A stretch of 64,000 nucleotides of DNA from Synechococcales cyanobacterium GL140_1_metabat_312 (GTDB taxonomy: Bacteria; Cyanobacteriota; Cyanobacteriia; Leptolyngbyales; Leptolyngbyaceae), in NCBI GenBank assembly GCA_025351345.1, contig JANXWB010000094.1, positions 1-64,000 of the forward strand, in the 5' to 3' direction. Under the pieces are notes generated by a model, which was not told where the DNA came from, made no database searches, and saw nothing but the letters and a program-made list of their open reading frames with translations. Each line of letters begins with the position of its first letter. Positions within the stretch are counted from its first letter, which is position 1. Shown here piece by piece: positions 1 through 8,341 of this stretch. Position numbers and translations under genes: made by a program.

Positions 1-426
1 CAATTCCCGCGATCGGTACATTGCAATCGAATAGGCCAACACCACAGCCGTCCCGTTATACCAATCAATCACCAACCCCGGCAGTCCGTCGCCCTCAGCA
101 TTGATTAATCGATAGCAATTAGTCTCCGCACTTTCAGCCAAACCGATCGTTTTCCGCATAGCATAGGCCGCTTTAACTTTGCGTAAAAAGCAGCTTTCAA
201 CGTCCTTAAATTTCTGAAATGACAGAACCTTTACAGCAATATTATTGGAATTGAAATGCCCGATCGCCAGAAAATTTCCTCGTTGATCCTCCACTTGAAC
301 CAAATCGCCATCGTCAATATCTCGATCGGCATTTGCGATCGCCCCCGAAAAAATCCATGGATGAAACCGCTTCACCGCTTCGGCTTTTTCGTTGCGTAAA
401 ATAACTTTGGGTAGGGGCTTCGACAT
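1..426 (-). CDS. RlmI-like class I rRNA methyltransferase, 3'-truncated by window edge
   Basis: The first 142 codons read without a stop from an ATG at 426 down to base 1, so the gene continues to the left of the window. The N-terminus has the pattern of the PUA domain of RlmI/RlmK-type 23S rRNA cytosine methyltransferases: VILRNEKAEAVKRFHPWIFSG, then GDLVQVEDQRGNFLAIGHFN, then RLINAEGDGLPGLVIDWYNG, which leads into the central domain. Family members methylate 23S rRNA with S-adenosylmethionine. The SAM-binding domain itself is outside the window, so the activity cannot be checked here. The gene is divergent from rseP, whose start is about 125 bp away. The family call is good; the exact target base is inference. 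Confidence 0.85.
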   Translation of the reverse strand, partial: MSKPLPKVILRNEKAEAVKRFHPWIFSGAIANADRDIDDGDLVQVEDQRGNFLAIGHFNSNNIAVKVLSFQKFKDVESCFLRKVKAAYAMRKTIGLAESAETNCYRLINAEGDGLPGLVIDWYNGTAVVLAYSIAMYRSREL

Positions 427-552
427 GATCAGATGACTCCAATGGCGCAATAATCTACGACTGACCATAGATCAGCGGCTCCGTATTATGGCACTCCTTG
501 CACCTCAACCTCGTTTAGAATAGAAGAACCATCGCGCCAAACCCGAGATCCT

Positions 553-1620
553 ATGCCCGTATTGCAGATAATTCTGATTCTCGCACTTTTGATTTTTGTG
601 CATGAGCTGGGACACTTTCTAGCAGCACGACTTCAAGGAATCTATGCCAATCGTTTTTCCATCGGGTTCGGTCCTGTAATTTGGAAATACCAAGGTCCGC
701 AGACGGAATATGCGCTGCGGGCGTTGCCGTTGGGCGGATTTGTTGGATTCCCCGATGATGATCCAGACAGCGATATTGACCCAAACGATCCCAACCTTCT
801 ACGCAATCGTCCAGTTATGGACCGAGCGATCGTTATCAGTGCGGGCGTAATTGCCAATCTTTTGTTTGCCTATTTTGTCCTTACCACCCAAGTCTTCACC
901 ATTGGCCTGCCCCAACTCAACTTTGCACCGGGCGTAGTTTTGCCGGAGATTGTTAAGGATTCAGTGGCGCAGAAAGCGGGCTTAAAAGAAGGCGATATTG
1001 TGCTTCAGGTGAATGGCATAGAGCTTCCCGGCAACCCAACTGTCGTAGAAATTCTTCGGAATCAAATCGAAGGCAGCCCCGAAAAACCGATCGCCTTCAA
1101 TATTCAACGGGGCACTGAAACCTTAGACATGAGCGTTACGCCGACCAATAAAGATGGCAAAGGTCGAATTGGCATTATGTTGGCCCCGAATGCCAAAATT
1201 GAAGTCCAGCACCCTAGCAACCCGATCGCGGGTCTAGTCCTGGCGGGCAAAGAACTTAATCGTAATGTCAGTCAGACCGTTGAAGGGTTTGGGAAACTAA
1301 TTACTAACTTTTCTGCCACCTCGAAGCAAGTCGCTGGGCCTGTGGAGATTGTCCGTCAAGGGGCGAAGATTGCGCAGCGCGATTGGAAAAATCTGTTTGG
1401 ATTTACAACTCTAATCAGCGTGAATCTAGCCGTGATGAATATTCTGCCACTGCCCGCCCTTGATGGTGGTCAATTACTGTTCATTATTCTAGAAGCTGTC
1501 CGAGGTAAGCCCATGCCGAAACGCGTTGAAGAAAGCTTCATGCAAACCGGATTGGTCTTGTTGCTCAGCCTTGGAGTAATCCTGATTATCCGCGACACTG
1601 CCAACTGGATCCAACAGTAA
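553..1620 (+). CDS. rseP: RIP metalloprotease, site-2 protease (RseP/MMP-like)
   Basis: This is an intramembrane zinc protease of 355 residues. The catalytic HELGH motif lies at residues 17-21 in the first membrane helix, and the second metal-binding motif NILPLPALDGG starts near residue 296 (Asp about 304). Between them is one PDZ domain around residues 120-205 (VLPEIVKDSVAQKAGLKEGDIVLQVNG, then GRIGIMLAPN). The family cleaves membrane-anchored anti-sigma factors and other membrane substrates within the bilayer. In cyanobacteria the substrates of individual homologues are mostly unassigned, and none can be inferred here. The ATG at 553 puts HELGH at the usual distance from the start. A MITE-like repeat follows the stop codon. 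Confidence 0.95.
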   Translation: MPVLQIILILALLIFVHELGHFLAARLQGIYANRFSIGFGPVIWKYQGPQTEYALRALPLGGFVGFPDDDPDSDIDPNDPNLLRNRPVMDRAIVISAGVIANLLFAYFVLTTQVFTIGLPQLNFAPGVVLPEIVKDSVAQKAGLKEGDIVLQVNGIELPGNPTVVEILRNQIEGSPEKPIAFNIQRGTETLDMSVTPTNKDGKGRIGIMLAPNAKIEVQHPSNPIAGLVLAGKELNRNVSQTVEGFGKLITNFSATSKQVAGPVEIVRQGAKIAQRDWKNLFGFTTLISVNLAVMNILPLPALDGGQLLFIILEAVRGKPMPKRVEESFMQTGLVLLLSLGVILIIRDTANWIQQ

Positions 1621-1712
1621 TCTACAAGTAACGATCGTAATCCCCACCGTTCCAACTCCCGTTCTCTCGAATAAGAAGGGGTCTGAGAAGTCCAAGATTG
1701 TGACGATTGAGA

Positions 1713-1806
1713 CCCGATCCCTCTAGCCCCTTTAATAAAGTAATAAAGGGGGAACTAGAATTTCGGTCTTAGTCCCCCTTTTTAAGGGGGATTTAGGGGG
1801 ATCGAG
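1713..1806. repeat. MITE-like element with imperfect terminal inverted repeats (copy A)
   Basis: About 94 bp in the rseP-nth gap. The right end carries AAGGGGGATTTAGGGGGATC followed by GAG; the left end carries a degenerate reverse complement (CCCGATCCCTCTAGCCCC). The inside is AT-rich. The same end sequence bounds a second element at 60584-60727. It encodes no protein and can fold into a long hairpin. Similar C/G-run palindromic intergenic repeats are common in filamentous cyanobacteria, so a non-autonomous transposon relic is plausible, but no target-site duplication was established. Confidence 0.7.
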
Positions 1807-1877
1807 TTTTTCGGTAGCAACTAAAGAAATTTCAAACCTCCTCTAATGCTGAACAGGAGGATCTAATCCGTAATCCT

Positions 1878-2696
1878 ATGCCCGAAACCCCAAGCATCGC
1901 TAGCCCAGCCCGAAAACTCACCAAGAAACAACGTGCGATCGTCACCCTCGAAACCATCAAACGGCTGTATCCCAATGCCGAATGCTCCCTCAACTTCGAT
2001 GGGCCGCTGCAACTGATGATTGCTACGATTCTGGCCGCCCAATGTACGGACGAGCGCGTTAATAAAGTTACCCCGGCTCTGTTCGATCGTTATCCTGATG
2101 CCACCGCCTTTGCTGAAGCTGACCTGCTCGAACTCGAAACCTACGTCAAATCCACCGGGTTTTATCACAACAAAGCGAAAAATATTCGAGCCGCCTGTCA
2201 GCGAATTATCGAAGTCTTCGGCGGTGAAGTCCCACGCACCATGGAAGATCTGACTAGTTTGCCTGGGGTCGCCCGAAAAACCGCTAACGTCGTTTCATCT
2301 AATGGCTATGGCCTTAACCTTGGCTTTACCGTCGATACACACGTCACGCGCCTTGCTAACCGTCTTGGATTTACCAAGCACCAAGATGCGGTAAAAATTG
2401 AGCGCGATTTGATGAAGCTTTTTCCTCAGGATGAATGGGAAACTACGTCGATTCATTTGATTTACCATGGCCGCCAGGTATGTGATGCCCGCAAGCCGTT
2501 GTGCGAGATTTGTGAACTCACGCCGCTCTGTCCGTCTGCGGGAACTGTCGATCGTAAAAAAGAACTCGATCGTAAGCTCAGTACTACTCAGAAAGCCGCT
2601 CGAAACGCCGCAACTAAGGCCAGAGCCAAGACCAAAGCTAAAGCTAAAACTAAGACCGTCCGATCGAAAGTAACTAAGGCGATTCCCAAAAATTAA
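1878..2696 (+). CDS. nth: endonuclease III (DNA glycosylase/AP lyase)
   Basis: A 272-residue base-excision repair enzyme that removes oxidised pyrimidines and nicks abasic sites. The helix-hairpin-helix is LPGVARKTANVV from residue 128, with the catalytic lysine at about K134. The catalytic aspartate is in VDTHVTRLANRLG (about D153). The [4Fe-4S] loop is C-X6-C-X2-C-X5-C in CDARKPLCEICELTPLC. Endonuclease III is usually about 210-220 residues; here a tail of roughly 40 residues follows the cluster, built from Lys/Ala/Thr repeats such as KARAKTKAKAKTKT. This basic tail looks disordered and may add non-specific DNA binding (inference). The stop codon is directly followed by hairpin repeat C1. 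Confidence 0.96.
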   Translation: MPETPSIASPARKLTKKQRAIVTLETIKRLYPNAECSLNFDGPLQLMIATILAAQCTDERVNKVTPALFDRYPDATAFAEADLLELETYVKSTGFYHNKAKNIRAACQRIIEVFGGEVPRTMEDLTSLPGVARKTANVVSSNGYGLNLGFTVDTHVTRLANRLGFTKHQDAVKIERDLMKLFPQDEWETTSIHLIYHGRQVCDARKPLCEICELTPLCPSAGTVDRKKELDRKLSTTQKAARNAATKARAKTKAKAKTKTVRSKVTKAIPKN

Positions 2697-2697
2697 G

Positions 2698-2802
2698 CTT
2701 ATCAGAGTCTCCCAACCCCCAATTCTGAGGGCTTCGGAATCTCTTACTCTCCCAGAATTGGGGGCGGGGGGCTTCCGGTATATCCATTGTGAGGAATGGC
2801 CT
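2698..2802. repeat. hairpin repeat C1, inverted relative to the copy at 9656-9804
   Basis: About 105 bp starting immediately after the nth stop codon. It contains a perfect 12-bp inverted repeat, CCCCCAATTCTG (2716-2727) and CAGAATTGGGGG (2753-2764), separated by 25 bases that include GGGCTTCGGAATCTCTTACT. It ends with CCATTGTGAGGAATGGCCT. The reverse complement of 9656-9804 matches along its whole length, apart from one extra internal unit in that copy. There is no T-tract, so it is not a classical terminator. It is a dispersed intergenic repeat of unknown role. Confidence 0.85.
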
Positions 2803-2882
2803 AAACCGACCTAGTTTATAAACTTCCTTCCTTGGGCTATACTTTTAAATGATATAAATTTTTTACAGGGCAACAAGGTCTC

Positions 2883-3185
2883 ATGGCTAAGAAGGCAATG
2901 ATTGAGCGCGAAGAGAAGCGCAAACGGATAGTCGCAAAATACGCGGTCGAGCGTACTGCACTTAAAGACGCATTCAAAAAAGCAACCGACCTTGACGAGA
3001 AGATTGAAATCCATCGCAAGATTCAACAGCTTCCTCGTAACAGCGCCCGTGTGCGTGTGAAGAACCGTTGTTGGATGACAGGTCGTCCCCACGGTTTCTA
3101 TCGTGATTTCGGTCTATCTCGTAACGTTCTGCGCGAAATGGCTCACCAAGGCTTATTGCCCGGTGTTGTGAAATCAAGCTGGTAG
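2883..3185 (+). CDS. rpsN: 30S ribosomal protein S14
   Basis: A 100-residue protein of the small ribosomal subunit head. It is the long, zinc-free S14 form: it starts [16 protein letters not shown] and carries the family signature [22 protein letters not shown] and the C-terminus [10 protein letters not shown]. The single cysteine in the signature does not form a C-X2-C zinc site. The gene stands alone rather than in the main ribosomal protein operon, as is usual in cyanobacteria. An AT-rich stretch with promoter-like TATACT and TATAAA boxes precedes it, and a strong hairpin terminator follows. Confidence 0.98.
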   Translation: MAKKAMIEREEKRKRIVAKYAVERTALKDAFKKATDLDEKIEIHRKIQQLPRNSARVRVKNRCWMTGRPHGFYRDFGLSRNVLREMAHQGLLPGVVKSSW

Positions 3186-3218
3186 TAGAGATTTCGATCT
3201 ACTGATTTGAGCTACAAG

Positions 3219-3264
3219 ATAAGAGCCTAGACATGTTCACTTCAGTCTAAGCTCTTATTTTTTA
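3219..3264 (+). terminator. rho-independent terminator after rpsN
   Basis: ATAAGAGCCTAGAC (3219-3232) pairs with GTCTAAGCTCTTAT (3245-3258) with one mismatch over 14 bp and a 12-base loop. A T-rich run to about 3264 follows. It lies between rpsN and the convergent gene at 3281-3637, so it may serve both. Confidence 0.85.
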
Positions 3265-3280
3265 TTATTAGCCTGCTACA

Positions 3281-3637
3281 CTATTGACCACAGCATCGAT
3301 CGCTGATTCCCAAACTGTCCAAGACCAATTCTCCAACTGCATTAGCAACTGAAAAATTGCCAAAAAAGCTCTGAGAAAAATCGTAGGCTTCAAGTTCCAT
3401 CACCAGAGCTAACACCAACGTGATCAGGTCATTCTCACCTTCCATACGCTGCCGCACAAAAATTTGGGCTGCACGTTTGGCTATTTCTCCATTAACCGCT
3501 TCGGGAATAAATTGCTCATCCAAAAAACGTTGAAGCCGTTCTTGGAGCCACAGCCCTTCCTGCTCAGGATTTTTGGCCATTTCTAGCGTAATTGACGGAA
3601 TTGGGTCCATCGAGGAATCTAGCTTCAAGTCGGACAT
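3281..3637 (-). CDS. conserved hypothetical protein, about 118 aa
   Basis: The function is not recognised. I chose the ATG at 3637 (protein starting MSDLKLDSSMDPIP) because GGGGAG lies six bases upstream; a longer frame up to 3685 lacks such a site. The protein is soluble, acidic and mostly helical, with no signal peptide or membrane segment. The centre reads FLDEQFIPEAVNGEIAKRA, then QIFVRQRMEGENDLITLVLA, and the C-terminus is hydrophobic. It resembles small cyanobacteria-restricted proteins, but I cannot name the family. It is convergent with rpsN and divergent from aat, so no operon context helps. Confidence 0.7.
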   Translation of the reverse strand: MSDLKLDSSMDPIPSITLEMAKNPEQEGLWLQERLQRFLDEQFIPEAVNGEIAKRAAQIFVRQRMEGENDLITLVLALVMELEAYDFSQSFFGNFSVANAVGELVLDSLGISDRCCGQ

Positions 3638-3748
3638 TTTACGCTCCCCGTCTCCTTCGTTAGCAGTGCTTCTCAAACTATACAATCAACCTCTGTTGGG
3701 GAATGATGATAAATTACGAAGCTTAAAGATTTTTACCTACCATTCCCC

Positions 3749-4351
3749 ATGGCTTCTCCCTTAAACATGGATGTCCGATCGATCGTTGAGAACTATGCTC
3801 AGGGATATTTTTTGATGGAGAATGATCCCGATATTGGTCTCAATTGGTATAGCAGCCGTGAACGAACCTTGATGCCCTTGGACGATCGCTTTCGTTTTCC
3901 GACTTCGTTGCGTCGTGCCTTGAATCAAAATCGGTTTGAAGTTCGGGTTAACACGGCCTTTGAAGCAGTGGTGGAAGGCTGTGCCGATCGGCCAGAGACT
4001 TGGATTTCAGATGAGTTGAAGGGAATTTACGGGCGGTTGCATAAGGAAGGCTGGGCGCATAGTTTTGAGACTTGGCAAGGGGATAAGTTGGCGGGTGGGA
4101 TTTTGGGGTTGTCGATTCGGGGCATGTTTATTGGAGAGTCTATGTTTTTCAATATTCCTGAAGGCTCGAAGGTGGCAATGGTGAAGCTGGTGGAGCATTT
4201 ACGGCGGCAGGAATTTAAGCTATTTGATGTCCAGATGATGAATCCGCACTTGGAACGCTTTGGGGCGGTGGTGGTGAAGAAAAAGGAGTACGATCGGTTG
4301 CTAAAGGGTGCGATCGCACAGTCTTGTGATTTTTTGATTTATCGAATTTAA
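3749..4351 (+). CDS. aat: leucyl/phenylalanyl-tRNA--protein transferase
   Basis: This cytosolic enzyme transfers Leu or Phe from aminoacyl-tRNA to proteins with N-terminal Arg or Lys, marking them for ClpS/ClpAP turnover (N-degron pathway). Family landmarks are FLMENDPDIGLNWYSSRERT near the N-terminus, TWISDELKGIYGRLHKEGWA, then HSFETWQGDKLAGGILGLSI, GMFIGESMFF and LFDVQMMNPHLERFGAV. At 200 residues it is slightly shorter than the E. coli enzyme (about 234), as is typical of cyanobacterial forms. A second ATG at 3767 could also be used. It is convergent with the next gene, with one base between the stops. Confidence 0.95.
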   Translation: MASPLNMDVRSIVENYAQGYFLMENDPDIGLNWYSSRERTLMPLDDRFRFPTSLRRALNQNRFEVRVNTAFEAVVEGCADRPETWISDELKGIYGRLHKEGWAHSFETWQGDKLAGGILGLSIRGMFIGESMFFNIPEGSKVAMVKLVEHLRRQEFKLFDVQMMNPHLERFGAVVVKKKEYDRLLKGAIAQSCDFLIYRI

Positions 4352-4352
4352 T

Positions 4353-5357
4353 TTAACCCAATCGTTCGGCCATAGCTAACCCCGACAAAAAGGCGTTTTC
4401 GACTCGATTTCCTCCGCACCAATCCCCAATACAAAACAGCGGTGCCGTGGTTGTGGCGGCTAGAACGGGGGCGTTGATTGGATTAACTGCAAAGGCATAC
4501 TTCCATCGTTGAATTTGGAGTAATTCGGGAGTCGCAATCGCGGGAAGAGCCAAAACCTCAGCGGCCCGATCGCATAATTGTTGGGCGATCGCAGGTAAAT
4601 CGGTTGAATCAAAATGAGCGCTTGCAAATTCGGCATTGCTTTGAATGATGATTGTCGGTTGGGTCGGATTGAGTTGTTTCGTACTGTCAAAGCCAATCCA
4701 GCCGAGAATTTTGTCATCACAAGTAACACCGCGTAAATTTGTGGCCGCGAATTGCGATCGTAATTCTGAGGAATAGGCCGCGATCGCTGTGAGAGATGGC
4801 GCGAAGGTTACATTTTCGATTTGTTGTATAAATTCGGAATTTGCAATCATTTGTACGAGTGGTAAGGCTTGTGGCGCGGGAATTGCCAGAATCACTATAG
4901 AAGCCGTCAGATCAAAGTCAGGATTTTGACTAATGAGTTGCCAGCTTTGATCGATCGGACGGATAGCATTAATGACCTGACCAAGCTTTATGGTTAAGCC
5001 CTGAGCCAGATCTTTGGCGATTGCAGTCGCACCGTTTGGCGCAGCATATCGCGGACTGGGATTAGCATCCAGCATCAATTCACCTTCGGCATTCAGGGTA
5101 TGTAACCGATCGCTCCACAGGCTGACAATGTTGCGATCGACTAAATCCTGAATGAATGCTTTGAACTTGTTGCCCTTGGGTTTGAGATAGCATAAGCCGT
5201 GATCTGCGTGAGTAGTTCCCAATCTGCGGGTGGCCAGCCGTCCGCCTAATCCCCGTGACTTGTCAATCACCACAACATCTCGTCCAGCATCTTGCAGCCT
5301 TTTCCCACAGATCAATCCGGCCATTCCAGCCCCAACGATCGCAATTTCATGGTGCAT
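4353..5357 (-). CDS. renalase-like FAD-dependent oxidoreductase
   Basis: A 334-residue flavoprotein. The N-terminal Rossmann motif is IAIVGAGMAGLICGKRLQDAG (GxGxxG), followed by VVVIDKSRGLGGRLATRR, typical of the amine-oxidase/renalase superfamily. The C-terminal FAD-binding part is FCIGDWCGGNRVENAFLSGL. Renalase-type enzymes oxidise reduced nicotinamide isomers or amines; the cyanobacterial homologues are largely uncharacterised, so the substrate is open. No signal peptide is present. It is divergent from the gene starting at 5437 with about 80 bp between, and abuts aat tail to tail. Confidence 0.85.
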   Translation of the reverse strand: MHHEIAIVGAGMAGLICGKRLQDAGRDVVVIDKSRGLGGRLATRRLGTTHADHGLCYLKPKGNKFKAFIQDLVDRNIVSLWSDRLHTLNAEGELMLDANPSPRYAAPNGATAIAKDLAQGLTIKLGQVINAIRPIDQSWQLISQNPDFDLTASIVILAIPAPQALPLVQMIANSEFIQQIENVTFAPSLTAIAAYSSELRSQFAATNLRGVTCDDKILGWIGFDSTKQLNPTQPTIIIQSNAEFASAHFDSTDLPAIAQQLCDRAAEVLALPAIATPELLQIQRWKYAFAVNPINAPVLAATTTAPLFCIGDWCGGNRVENAFLSGLAMAERLG

Positions 5358-5436
5358 AGTAATTTCTTGTAGTGATTTCTCATCAAGGCGCGCAAAGCAG
5401 TACTATTTTATAGATAAATGTAGGGTTCAAAACGTA

Positions 5437-5892
5437 ATGACTACGACACGAATGCTTCTCTCGCACAATTTTGATATTGCCGACGCTGCTATTCCGGCAT
5501 TATCAAGGGCCGCATTTACAGATGTATTTGTGCAGGCATTAGAAGATTGTGGGGTTTGTCGTTTGGTGGATAATGCTCATTGGGTGGTGGAAGTGCGGTT
5601 TGAAGGAAACCAGTTTACTCCGGCTCAAATGGGCGATCGGTATGTTCAGGCATTGGCGAGTGCGCGGCGGAGTACATTGACAGCAAATACTAAATTTCCT
5701 GAAATTTTGGCATTGGGTGGTTTGAAATCTACGCCGCCGATGAGTGATTCACCGGGTGCGCTTCAGATGAATGAATGGGGTGTCGATATTGTGGAAACGG
5801 TTAATGCAGATGCCTTTTTAAACGGATTGGGATGGGATGGAACGTTTTCATCTCGGGCACCAGGGACAGTTTTTAAATCAGTTTTTAGGTAG
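5437..5892 (+). CDS. hypothetical protein, 151 aa
   Basis: I do not recognise this protein. I chose the ATG at 5437 because a start further upstream would run antisense through the neighbouring oxidoreductase; a second ATG at 5452 is possible. It begins [20 protein letters not shown]. It has a central mixed alpha/beta-looking part ([20 protein letters not shown]) and no membrane segment. Its stop lies 10 bases before the start of the AGE-family epimerase, so the two are probably co-transcribed and perhaps translationally coupled. Confidence 0.65.
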   Translation: MTTTRMLLSHNFDIADAAIPALSRAAFTDVFVQALEDCGVCRLVDNAHWVVEVRFEGNQFTPAQMGDRYVQALASARRSTLTANTKFPEILALGGLKSTPPMSDSPGALQMNEWGVDIVETVNADAFLNGLGWDGTFSSRAPGTVFKSVFR

Positions 5893-5902
5893 GGCTTTTG
5901 TG

Positions 5903-7099
5903 ATGGATTCTGATTTTAAACCCCGATTCAAGCAACTTGCTGAATTATATAAATCAACATTGTTTGATAATGTAATTCCTTTTTGGGAAACCCATTCGAT
6001 CGATCGTGATTATGGCGGATACTTTACCTGTCTCGATCGCACTGGTCAGGTGTTTGATACTGATAAATTTGTTTGGTTGCAAAATCGACAAGTTTGGATG
6101 TTTTCGGTACTATACAATCGGGTTGAAAAGAATCAGAACTGGTTGGAAATCGCAACGCATGGCGCAATATTTCTAGCAGATAAAGGCCGTGATCCAGACG
6201 GGAATTGGTATTTCTCGATCGATCGATCGGGTAATCCATTAACTCAACCCTACAATATATTTTCAGATTGTTTCGCAGCCATGGCCTTCAGTCAATATGC
6301 GCTGGCATCCGGTGAAGATTGGGCGAAAGATGTAGCATTGCAAGCCTATAACAGTGTGCTTCGACGTAAAGATAATCCTAAAGGAAACTATAACAAAGCT
6401 TATCCTGGAACCCGATCGCTCAAATCATTAGCCGTGCCGATGATATTGGCAAACCTGACATTGGAAATGGATTGGTTATTGCCAAAAACAACGCTAGACC
6501 AGGTTCTGGATGCAACAGTAACAGAAGTAATGACAGACTTTCTCGATCGCGATCGGGGATTGATGTTTGAGAATGTATTGCCTGATGGATCGCATTTAGA
6601 TTGTTTTGATGGACGATTGATTAATCCGGGACATGGCATTGAGGCGATGTGGTTCATTATGGATATTGCAAATCGTAAAGGCGATCGGGATTTGATCAAT
6701 GAAGCGATCGATATTGTATTGAATATTTTAAACTTTGCTTGGGATTCAGAGTACGGCGGACTGTATTATTTTATGGATTCGGACGGCCATCCGCCCCAAC
6801 AACTTGAATGGGATCAAAAGCTCTGGTGGGTTCATGTTGAGACGCTGGTTGCGTTAGCGATGGGGTTTAGATTGACGGGCCGATCGGAATGTTGGGATTG
6901 GTATGAAAAAGTCCATGACTATACCTGGTCTAAGTTTAAAGATCCCGATCATCCTGAATGGTTTGGCTATTTAAATCGTCGAGGTGAAGTGCTGCTTAAT
7001 TTGAAAGGCGGTAAATGGAAAGGATGTTTTCATATTCCCCGATCGATGTTGTTATGTTGGCAAGAATTCGATCGATTGGCTAAAGATCTTGAAATTTGA
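5903..7099 (+). CDS. AGE-family N-acylglucosamine 2-epimerase / sugar isomerase
   Basis: A 398-residue alpha/alpha-barrel enzyme. Characterised cyanobacterial members interconvert N-acetylglucosamine and N-acetylmannosamine; others isomerise mannose or cellobiose, so the substrate needs testing. Family features are the N-terminal [20 protein letters not shown], then [18 protein letters not shown], the central [10 protein letters not shown], and [15 protein letters not shown] and [12 protein letters not shown] near the end, which supply the conserved His/Glu/Arg of the barrel centre. I chose the ATG at 5903 ([12 protein letters not shown]) over a longer frame from 5837, because the longer one overlaps the upstream gene and AGGTAGGG precedes 5903. 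Confidence 0.88.
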   Translation: MDSDFKPRFKQLAELYKSTLFDNVIPFWETHSIDRDYGGYFTCLDRTGQVFDTDKFVWLQNRQVWMFSVLYNRVEKNQNWLEIATHGAIFLADKGRDPDGNWYFSIDRSGNPLTQPYNIFSDCFAAMAFSQYALASGEDWAKDVALQAYNSVLRRKDNPKGNYNKAYPGTRSLKSLAVPMILANLTLEMDWLLPKTTLDQVLDATVTEVMTDFLDRDRGLMFENVLPDGSHLDCFDGRLINPGHGIEAMWFIMDIANRKGDRDLINEAIDIVLNILNFAWDSEYGGLYYFMDSDGHPPQQLEWDQKLWWVHVETLVALAMGFRLTGRSECWDWYEKVHDYTWSKFKDPDHPEWFGYLNRRGEVLLNLKGGKWKGCFHIPRSMLLCWQEFDRLAKDLEI

Positions 7100-7440
7100 A
7101 CGACCAGTAGCATATTCGATCGGAAATCTAGCCTGAACTTGAGCCATTGTGGTCATCGCTTTGGAAATAGCTAGAGTCTGAATCATAGGAATTTTGTAGA
7201 TAGTATTTCTACACTGTAGGATGTAACGATCGGTTTCGTCGCCAACTTAAAGACGATCGCAGCATCACTTTTATTGTCTCTATCTCGATCGATTTACGCT
7301 TAATCTTACGATCGCTGTTTAATCTCCTCACTAGCACGTATCAAATTCTGTAACAGACCGATCGATCGGCCAGAGTATTGCTAAATTTTGAATAGTTAGA
7401 TAGAAGTGCTCTCACTCCGTAATATTCTTGGTCAATCCTT
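7100..7440. other. non-coding gap, 341 bp, with several CGATCG palindromes
   Basis: This separates the epimerase from the secreted protein at 7441. It is AT-rich and holds several CGATCG palindromes. On the minus strand a 44-codon frame (7186 down to 7052) with a protein-like start MIQTLAISKAMTTMAQVQAR runs into the epimerase 3' end. I could not assign it and do not call it a gene. No terminator with a T-tract is obvious. Confidence 0.5.
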
Positions 7441-8304
7441 ATGATTCACTCAACCTCAGATCAATCTAAATTCCATGTACTCAAAATTTGCCTATTAGGT
7501 TTGTGTACGAGCCTAATGGTTGGCAACACACTTGTAATTTCTGGCAATGCGATCGCGGCTCCAGAATTTGATGGGTCTAATATACCGATCGAAAACTCAA
7601 CTAGTTTAGAACTTCCTCAAGTACTTTCTAAACCTGTCGCCAATAAGCTTATCCGACGAGTTTCACGAGATACTGGTGTATTCTCAAACAAACTTAAAAT
7701 TGTTGAAGTGAAATCTAAAAATTTTGATGGATGTTTTGGTATCTATCGCCCCAATCAAGTATGTACAAAACAATTAATCCAGGGTTGGCAAGCGATCATC
7801 ACTAGTCCCAACCGTAGTTATGTGTATCATCTTACTCAATCGGGCGATCAGATTATTCAAAACGATATCGCCAGTGGTGCCACGTCTCGGGTCAGGGTTT
7901 CCTTTGAATTATTTGGTGGAAACAATACGCCACAGCCTGAATCTAATCTTGTTTTTCGCAGCAGTAGTGCAGGTGATTTGTTAGGAAGAATGAGCAGCAT
8001 CGTATTGACGAATGATGGCAAAATCATCCGATATCAATCATCACCCACCGCCCACTTCGCTCCATTTTTAATAAAAACATTATCCCGAACTCAAATTAAT
8101 GAATTCAAGCAACAATTGAACGATCGCCGTTCTCTTAATTTCAATGGTTTAAGTTATCTCACCTCAGCGGCTTTGGCGGACTATCCCACCACCACCTATC
8201 AAAGCCAAGAAATGGTGATGCAATTCATTGATTTAGAAAAGAAGAATTTCCCCCGATCGTTGCAGCAGCTAATTGTAAATTGGGAAACGTTAATTCAGCC
8301 CTAA
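7441..8304 (+). CDS. secreted/exported protein of unknown function, 287 aa
   Basis: It has a signal-peptide-like N-terminus: a basic/polar start, the hydrophobic core VLKICLLGLCTSLMVGNTLV, and a likely signal peptidase I site in NAIAA-PEF around residue 40. The mature part has no recognisable domain. It contains one cysteine pair (CFGIYRPNQVC) that could form a disulfide in the periplasm, and beta-rich text such as YVYHLTQSGDQIIQNDIASG. I cannot name a family. It lies 37 bp upstream of coaE on the same strand, which may reflect co-transcription without a functional link. Confidence 0.75.
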   Translation: MIHSTSDQSKFHVLKICLLGLCTSLMVGNTLVISGNAIAAPEFDGSNIPIENSTSLELPQVLSKPVANKLIRRVSRDTGVFSNKLKIVEVKSKNFDGCFGIYRPNQVCTKQLIQGWQAIITSPNRSYVYHLTQSGDQIIQNDIASGATSRVRVSFELFGGNNTPQPESNLVFRSSSAGDLLGRMSSIVLTNDGKIIRYQSSPTAHFAPFLIKTLSRTQINEFKQQLNDRRSLNFNGLSYLTSAALADYPTTTYQSQEMVMQFIDLEKKNFPRSLQQLIVNWETLIQP

Positions 8305-8341
8305 AACTAGTAAAATAACAGGAAGTTAATTTATCAACTTT

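Noticed and set aside
2716-2764. Repeat C1 stem as the nth terminator
   Set aside because: The stem is perfect, but no T-tract follows and the same sequence recurs elsewhere with both orientations, so it is treated as a dispersed repeat.
7052-7186. Minus-strand 44-codon frame starting MIQTLAISKAMTTMAQ
   Set aside because: The N-terminal half looks protein-like, but it overlaps the end of the epimerase gene, has no ribosome-binding site, and no family was recognised. It could be a remnant.
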